DNA of 64,000 nucleotides, taken from positions 50,786,073 to 50,850,072 of the forward strand of contig CP136064.1 in NCBI GenBank assembly GCA_032622095.1, in the 5' to 3' direction. A program made the translations under genes and the position numbers. Positions 57,815-64,000 of the stretch are shown here, one piece after another (the first letter of the stretch is position 1; every line of letters starts with the position of its first letter). This stretch comes from Siphonodentalium dalli. Lineage: Eukaryota > Mollusca > Scaphopoda > Gadilida > Siphonodentaliidae. The notes below the pieces were generated by a model. That model worked only from the letters and a program-made list of their open reading frames with translations. It made no database searches and was not told the origin of the DNA.

Positions 57815-58860
57815 ATGTTTTGCCTAAAGTTGGGCCATTTTTGATCGACTGGGGTCTTGTCGTGGGTTGATTCGAACGGGGGGGGGAGTCCACCATGTAG
57901 TACACACCCCTCTTATGATCTTAATATGTCAAGGAACTAATAAAAGACATATAGTTGACCTAATTGGACAAATTGGGCGGCGGCCATTTCTGAATTGGGA
58001 TGGGGTGTTAGGCGACAGAAAGGCTGTACTGGGATCACCACATGCACGACGCAACATACAACTTCTGTTTGGCCGAAATCGGCCAAGAGGGTTGACCAAT
58101 GACATGGGTGCCATATTCGGACCCCTATGGACGACGTCCATTTTAATTTGATTGGGTCTTGCGGTGTTTTAACACACTATCTTACTGGCCGGCTTACAAT
58201 ATTTTGTTATTAAATACTTTATTTTGTCAGAAATCGTCATGGGTTCCCTATTCGTATCCCTCTGAACAGAAACAGCTTATGTCAATGTTGCTGTACCTAC
58301 ATGCATATACACTATATCGATAAAGCACCCGAAATTTGTCTTTTCGTGTGTTTCTTTATGTGGCGACCATTGTGGATCGGGTGGATGGATGTGGTTCGAA
58401 AGGAGGCAGTCGTTGTGAATATTCTATGCAACACCCGTCGTTGGACCTAAATCGGTCAATGCTGGACTGAGAAATGATATGGTTGTCCTATTTTGACCCA
58501 TCTGGGCGGCAGCCATTTTTTATTGGGTGGGGTGTTGGATGGGGCAGGGTGGTCATAAGGTGTAGTGGGACAATGTATGACAATGGCGCTGTAGCTACAT
58601 GTATAGGGTACATCGATGAAGCACCGTGAGTCAAACTGCTCATGTGTTGCCTAAAGTTGGGCCATTTGAGTGTTGGATGGGGCAGGATGGTCAATATGTG
58701 TAGTGTGCTGGGCCATCCGACAACATCGTTTGAAGGAAAGCGGCCAAGCTAGTGGGATGACCGAGTAATGACATGAATGGCCTATATATGGCCTATTCAG
58801 ACCCATCTTAGCGGCGCCCATTTTGGATCGGGGTTGGTGTGCTTCAAAAGGGTGTCTTGC
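57815..58860 (+). repeat. Degenerate direct repeats, three units
   Basis: Blocks such as TGCCTAAAGTTGGGCCATTT, CGGCCAAG plus GACATG, GACCCATCT or GACCCCTAT, GGCGGC(G/A)GCCATTT and GGGGTGTT recur in order at about 57.82-58.17, 58.44-58.56 and 58.64-58.86 kb. Related pieces lie at 37.6-37.69 and 63.34-63.42 kb. ORFs of 68-94 codons over them are not supported. Confidence 0.65.
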
Positions 58861-58934
58861 AGTAGACTGATTTCTGGTGTTTTATCGATGTAGCCTATAC
58901 TATGTAGCTACATCGTTATTAACATACGTTGACC

Positions 58935-59060
58935 CTCTACTATTGCGTTTAAACGCTATGAATTATTGCGCTAAAACGCAATGTAGTATTGCGTTTAAAT
59001 GCAGTGTTATTGCGTTCTAAACGTAATGTAGTATAGTTTTGCGTTTAAACGCAATAAAAC
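58935..59060. repeat. Cluster of ATTGCGTTTAAACGCAAT-like palindromes
   Basis: Five or six versions in 125 bp: ATTGCGTTTAAACGCTAT, ATTGCGCTAAAACGCAAT, ATTGCGTTTAAATGCAGT, ATTGCGTTCTAAACGTAAT and TTGCGTTTAAACGCAAT. They are joined by GTAGTAT-type linkers. All are near-palindromic. Confidence 0.88.
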
Positions 59061-59281
59061 AATTTAATGTAATTATCCATGTGACCGCAATGGGCTTCCG
59101 TACCCCAATGTTCCGGGTTCCCAACTAACATTGGAAATTGCCAAGCTAATGTTGTGGCAGGCATGATATTCCCAACTAATGCAAAATTTTTATCAAAGTT
59201 TGGTCAACACTGAACACTATCGACACGTTTCTTTGGTAGCCGCATCAGTTAGTTTTTTGGTACACATTGAGACATATAGAT

Positions 59282-59520
59282 AACCCTGCCTATACTAAAT
59301 GGTTTCTCACAATCAGCTATAAAGGTACACATTGGAATGGAATATTATTCATTTGGAGGGGTGTTGATGATAAATTAGCAGACGACAATGAGACTAAACG
59401 ATAATGAAAGTGTTGAAGAATTCATACTCATTGGAGGGAAATATTCCACGTCACTCGTATAAGTACAATAACTCCTGTAACATATAGCTACAGCTCATTC
59501 ACACCTGTCCCAAGTTCTGA
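59282..59520 (+). mobile_element. Relic of the TTAA/CCCTTTCTATACT family
   Basis: TAACCCTGCCTATACTAAAT, TACACATTGGAATGGAATAT, ATTTGGAGGGGTG and GCAGACGACAATGAGAC follow the family order. The right part is decayed. Confidence 0.65.
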
Positions 59521-59619
59521 AACGACGGTTTAGAGATTAGGTGACGCAGATTCCTGACCCAGCATGGATAACATCGGGCGCTTGCAGCCTGGTGATTCCC
59601 ACTCGGATTACCGTAATGT

Positions 59620-59851
59620 TAACTCTTTATTTACTAACTGGATTCTTCCATTCAGTTATAACAGTATATATTGGGATAGTATATTATTCATCTGTAGGAT
59701 AGGGGTGCTTAGGAAATATTAGCAGATGACAAACAGGCGAAATAATAATAATCAAGTGCAGAACGATGGAGGAAAATGTTAAGATATTAAGTTCAACGGT
59801 GGTTTTGTTGAATTGATTATCTAAATTGTTCTGTGGGAACTACTCGTCAAT
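59620..59851 (+). mobile_element. Second relic of the same family
   Basis: TTAACTCTTTATTTACTAAC at the left, then CAGTATATATTGGGATAGTA, GCAGATGACAAACAGGCGA and TACTCGTCAAT at the right, where the G-run element has inserted. Confidence 0.65.
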
Positions 59852-60413
59852 CAGGGGGGGGGGCGGAAAAAAATTTCAGGCACGTATGGCATTTTTTCCC
59901 TTTCGATCATTTTTTGTACCCACCCACCCCCACCGCCAAATTTATTTCCGTTTTCGGCAGTTTTTTCCGACCATTTTTTGACACCCACCCCCCTTTTAAC
60001 ACTAAAAACAGAGATTTGCGGGGGGGAATTCATTGTAAACAGCTGTATATGAATTTCTGTGCATACTATTTATCATGGATGTTAACATGGACATGTAAAT
60101 AGGAATGAGTCATTTTGAGGTCATTCGGCCAAAAAAACATGTGGCCATCTTGGATTTCAAAATTTGCAACAAAATACAACACGATAACTGCCTGCAGTCA
60201 GTTTACCAGTTAGAATTACATTATTTCTCTCATTCAAACTGATTCAAAGTGGTTTTGAAGCCCAACTCATTGCCAAAACACTAAAAAAAAAAACAAGCAG
60301 GAAATTATTTTTTTAGTTGCGGAAAAAATTGCTTGTTGGTGGCTTTGACCACCCACCCACCCCGGCATACGTGCCGGAAGAAATTTTTTCACCCCACCCC
60401 CCCCCCCCCCCTG
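59852..60413 (-). mobile_element. G-run/CACGTATG element, copy 2, 562 bp
   Basis: CAGGGGGGGGGG at the left and a C-run plus CTG at the right form G-run termini. Just inside are TTTCAGGCACGTATGG and CCGGCATACGTGCCGG. The interior is the reverse complement of 55938-56450 with moderate divergence. The overlapping 60- and 89-codon frames are not supported. Confidence 0.87.
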
Positions 60414-60593
60414 CAGGAGTATTTACATGATTAAAGTAGCTTGTTCGCGTCTAATAAATGTATGATTGCACCAGCTTCTATTCTCCATATATATTATGGA
60501 CAGAGCATTCGCGGTACTACAATCAACATTATGATTTATTACATTCTCAAAATTATATCTTACTAAAAAACACGGTTTAAAACTTGTGGTTTA

Positions 60594-61088
60594 AAGGTAC
60601 GGTTGGCCTTGGCGGTGGGTATCCTGTGAAAATATTTCCACCCGACAAAAACCGCCACAAACAGAAAGAACAACAAAATGTAGAAGACTTTCTCCGTATA
60701 CAAATAAGAAATATCGCATAAACAGTATGTTATTGTCATATTTTTGACCATTGTTATGTAAACAAAAGCATAAAAAGTTACTTTTCTGGTGTTTGTTTAT
60801 ATTATGATGATAAACATAAAGAGCGTTCTTTGTGGGTGAATTCCTTATATGGAACGAATAAAGAGCGTTTATGTCATTTGTGTGTGATTAGCCAGCAGCA
60901 TTGTGCTGTCTTCTATAACACAATCAGGCTCTTGCTAAGGTAACATATAGTAAATATTTATGATAACATGCTGTTTACGCGATGGTCATGGTATATATGA
61001 ACGAAACTGTGTGCGTTTTAATGTTTTTCTGTTTACGGTGATTGGAACAAATATGAATATTTTCGACAACTAAGGCCTCACGTGCCTT
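60594..61088 (+). mobile_element. About 500-bp TA element, copy D
   Basis: The left end is AAGGTACGGTTGGCCTTGGC and the right end AAGGCCTCACGTGCCTT, with TA on both sides (60592-60593, 61089-61090). This is a subfamily with GGTTGGCC termini, nearly identical to copy E. Confidence 0.93.
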
Positions 61089-61873
61089 TAAACAGGAGAT
61101 TAAACATATTGCGTTCTCTTGAAATATTATCACTATTATCAGTGAACAATGAATAAAATTGTAATTTATATGTGTGACTAATTGATTATCTTCACATATA
61201 CAATAAAATATTGCAACGCGGCGATGCAACATCATATATCCGCCACAGGTTATATCAAATATTCAGAATAATGAACTATATACCGGAATAACCCACAGGA
61301 AATAAAGCATTGCCCTTCCCACACACAAACACATCACATTGAACGTATACAGCGCTCTTGATTTATTTTTGCACGCTAAAGGAGTATCTATTAATACTAG
61401 TTTCTAAAGAGCTCTCATAACAAGTAACGAGCGGTCGCAATCTCGTGGTAAAATCCCGAACAAAATCTCGGGAAGTCAATACATAACGCATTATTATGTA
61501 TGAAACGTCTAATTACGCTGAAATATTTGGTGCATGCACTGTGTTAGTGTGCCAACCATCGATTTAAAGTCGGTAATTAGACTGGAATAAATGGGCAATG
61601 GGGCATCGGTTGTGTGGTTTCGTGCATCGAGCATGAATCTGTGTAACAATTGTGTTGCATGGTTGAATGACACCGCGAACATAACTACATATTACATAAA
61701 ACAAAATATTTGCACTCAGAACATGGGATAGCACAGCGCGTACCACGATTGTCAGAGATTCCAACTTAACATATTCAAGCCGGATTCGTCATCTCCAAGT
61801 TAAACCGGGTTTAAACCTACATTTAATATCCAGCCAAATCGGGGCTATATTAGGGGTCAGTTGTGGTCGTTCA
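61089..61873. other. No gene recognised
   Basis: Short frames only. AACCGGGTTTAAACC-like text precedes the candidate exon to the right. Confidence 0.4.
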
Positions 61874-62083
61874 GTGGCTAGCCGATTGACAACTCTATTC
61901 GGTGAGATGAACATACAATCAAACTACCCAGTCACCAGGCGGACCACAAACCGGCTGGTGGAATGGTTATTAGCAGGCACTTCATTGACGCATATTTTGC
62001 AAGAGCACGCTTATAACAACTCTCGTGTGCATCAACTGTTACATGATAACAAAGAAGCCAGTTTTTGTGTGGTATACGTTTGA
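61874..62083 (+). CDS. Candidate 3' terminal exon, unknown protein
   Basis: The open frame includes TTLFGEMNIQSNYPVTRRT, then NRLVEWLLAGTSLTHILQE, and HAYNNSRVHQLLHDNKEAS, ending at TGA. Composition is soluble, helix-rich and not repetitive. CGTTCAG just before it could be an acceptor. AATAAA at 62172-62177, about 90 bp after the stop, fits a short 3' UTR. No other exon, domain or homologue is recognised, and the length is within chance for this window. Confidence 0.22.
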   Translation: MASRLTTLFGEMNIQSNYPVTRRTTNRLVEWLLAGTSLTHILQEHAYNNSRVHQLLHDNKEASFCVVYV

Positions 62084-62568
62084 TTTTCTTCGTCTTAAAT
62101 GTCTGTAAATACTAATTATCCTTGTATTGGGTTCTAGTTCATTATCTGTAAGCTCTCTGTATTACGGAGGAAATAAAGGTATATATATTATATTAGACGC
62201 GCCATAAATTGAGATTGGTTACAGCTCCAATGACTGATCTGATAATGTAACAGTTGTAAATAGAGGTCCAGAAATATTCGTCATCTCATGTCCAACCTCC
62301 CGAAACCTGGTTTAGCTGGACCGTCGAATTATATGATTTAGTTGCCGATTTACGGCAAACATAAACACTTGTCCCACATATTTTGCAGATGTGAGCGCTT
62401 CGATTATACTAGTCAAGTAGGATTATTTAGTTCGACTATAAAGAGTCACTACTACTAAACGATGGGTATTACTGCACCAGGTTTAAACCAGCGAAGACGA
62501 ATGCGTCACTCAGACCTGCAATCTCGGTTGTTGTTTTGCCACGGATTTAGATGTCAAACAGCGGTTTA

Positions 62569-63064
62569 AAGGTACGGTTGGCCTCGGCGGTGGGTATCCT
62601 GTGAAAATATTTCCACCCGACAAAAACCGCCACAAACAGAAAGAACAACAAAATGTAGACAGACTTTCTCCGTATACAAATAAGAAATATCGCATAAACA
62701 GTATGTTATTGTCATATTTTTGACCATTGTTATGTAAACAAAAGCATAAAAAGTTACTTTTCTGGTGTTTGTTTATATTATGATGATAAACATAAAGAGC
62801 GTTCTTTGTGGGCGAATTCCTTATATGGAACGAATAAAGAGCGTTTATGTCATTTGTGTGTGATTAGCCAGCAGCATTGTGCTGTCTTCTATAACACAAT
62901 CAGGCTCTTGCTAAGGTAAAATATAGTAAATCTTTATGATAACATGCTGTTTACGCGATGGTCATGGTATATATGAACGAAACTGTGTGCGTTTTAATGT
63001 TTTTCTGTTTACGGTGATTGGAACAAATATGAATATTTTCGACAACTAAGGCCTCACGTGCCTT
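62569..63064 (+). mobile_element. About 500-bp TA element, copy E
   Basis: Ends and TA duplication are as in copy D (TA at 62567-62568 and 63065-63066). Over 496 bp it differs from D at only a handful of positions, for example GGCCTCGGC for GGCCTTGGC, while the flanks differ. So D and E are separate insertions of one recent source rather than a block duplication. Confidence 0.93.
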
Positions 63065-63339
63065 TAAACCTACATATCTAAACTGGAGATAACGTTTTCG
63101 GCCCAAGAGTTTTCGGTTCTTTTGTTGTTGGGTGGCGTTAACAATGCCTTCATTATTCGACATCAAACATATAAGAATTAATATATATGCTTTGAGATCA
63201 CTACCGATGTCAACATTTCGTAAACACGAAGTTGTAATCTTTGACTGAAATAAATTAGAAGTCATTCTTCAAATACAACTTTTATATGTTTAAATGTTGA
63301 ATCATGTGGGCAGGATTAACGCCTTACAACAATAATTCA

Positions 63340-63415
63340 ATCTCTTCATGTGTTAATTGCCTAAAGTTGGGTCATTTTTGATCGAGTGGGGTCTTGGGTT
63401 GATTCCTGTGTTTTA
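63340..63415 (+). repeat. Fragment of the 57.8-58.9 kb repeat
   Basis: TTGCCTAAAGTTGGGTCATT, then TTTGATCGAGTGGGGTCTTG and GGTTGATTC, match 57818-57875. Confidence 0.75.
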
Positions 63416-63422
63416 AACTCGA

Positions 63423-63659
63423 ACGGCCCTGTGCCAATGCATTCTCTTACATATGCGAGTCGACCATAGGTCGCCTCGCATATATAAGAGAATGCATTGG
63501 CTTAACACATTAAAAATTATAAAATTGTTAAAGAATGTAAGAAAAAATGATAAAAAGTGTTAAAAAAAGATATTTTTAAGCCAATGCATTCTCTTATATA
63601 TGCAAGGCGACCTATGGTCGACTCGCATATATAAGAGAATGCATTGGCACAGGGCATAA
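63423..63659 (-). mobile_element. TTAA hairpin MITE, copy 6 (both ends lost)
   Basis: It runs from GAACGGCCCTGTGCCAATGC to GCACAGGGCATAAC with both hairpins and the AT-rich spacer. No terminus or TTAA remains. The first hairpin has one change (TTACATATGCGAG). Confidence 0.88.
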
Positions 63660-63902
63660 CAATTTGTTTTTATAACGAGCACCATTAACTTATTCTGTTT
63701 TTTTTAATGAGAAATCTATGCTATATATTTTATCTAGACTCATTGTTTCATTTTTTATTTATGTTTTTAACCTAGTTTTTATCCTAGTTGGATACTTTTT
63801 TAAAAATCACTTGTACTTTTATTTTATGTTCTTGATATTACTGTAAAGTGCATTGAAACTAAATATTGTAGAATGCATTCTTTAAATGTAAATAGAATAA
63901 TA

Positions 63903-63924
63903 TAATAATAATAATAATAATAAT
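63903..63924 (+). repeat. (TAA)n microsatellite
   Basis: About seven AAT/TAA units. Confidence 0.9.
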
Positions 63925-64000
63925 GAAAATTGTGCATGAGCTAGCAGCTGAAACGACGGTAAACTCCAACAAGCCTAACCACCCCATGCAACATTTCATA

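Noticed and set aside
57867-58141. Opposed 94- and 70-codon frames
   Set aside because: They lie in a degenerate three-unit direct repeat and are not conserved between units.
62951-63265. 104-codon minus frame, and its twin at 60975-61235
   Set aside because: Both share the same tail because both cross TA elements D and E; not a conserved protein.

Overview
The window looks like repeat-dense, non-coding DNA of an invertebrate animal. It is AT-rich, has no operon-like gene layout and no long open reading frames. It is filled with satellites, microsatellites and short non-autonomous DNA transposons with clean target-site duplications. A GTCC-rich, roughly 160-bp tandem element and several of the MITE styles remind me of molluscan scaffolds. 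That taxonomic guess comes from memory and is untested. I saw no convincing complete host gene, rRNA, canonical tRNA or CRISPR array.

Layout. Positions 1-10894 and 11284-12073 are a 53-bp satellite (about 205 plus about 15 units), split by a 389-bp insertion. The satellite shows local higher-order periodicities. Positions 12-46 kb are a mosaic of transposon relics. (1) A TTAA-flanked, piggyBac-like MITE family carries paired, nearly perfect 69-nt hairpins, each with two divergent TATATAAG boxes; five near-complete copies, one truncated copy and several variants lie across the window. (2) A family of about 500 bp has TA duplications and ends in AAGRTACGGGCGG; there are five copies, one carrying a nested insertion. 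(3) There are palindromic TA-MITEs, a hAT-type MITE with an exact 8-bp duplication, a 500-bp giant palindrome, and TTAA-family relics. (4) Several dispersed repeat pairs act as filled and empty sites for each other. The longest plausible ORF is a 229-codon, lysine-rich, gag/ORF1-like frame on the minus strand (22651-23340) with a TATA-like box upstream.

Positions 46653-49741 hold the most striking unit: a 3.09-kb element with inverted arms of about 710-730 bp that are nearly identical, an exact 9-bp duplication (GCACATGTG), repeated subterminal motifs, and an interior with a broken CxxC...CxxC zinc-finger-like frame. The duplication length and long arms suggest a Mutator-like (MULE) element, here apparently without a transposase. 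Positions 52126-55844 are a second satellite (47-bp unit plus a shorter variant). Positions 56-64 kb carry an inverted pair of G-run/CACGTATG elements, a cluster of palindromic ATTGCGTTTAAACGCAAT-like motifs, two near-identical 495-bp elements 1.5 kb apart, and a last hairpin MITE.

Two short frames (35435-35633 and 61874-62083) have exon-like edges or a poly(A) signal and are offered only as weak candidate host exons. The window probably represents pericentromeric or other heterochromatic, transposon-accumulating sequence, or a large intergenic or intronic desert.
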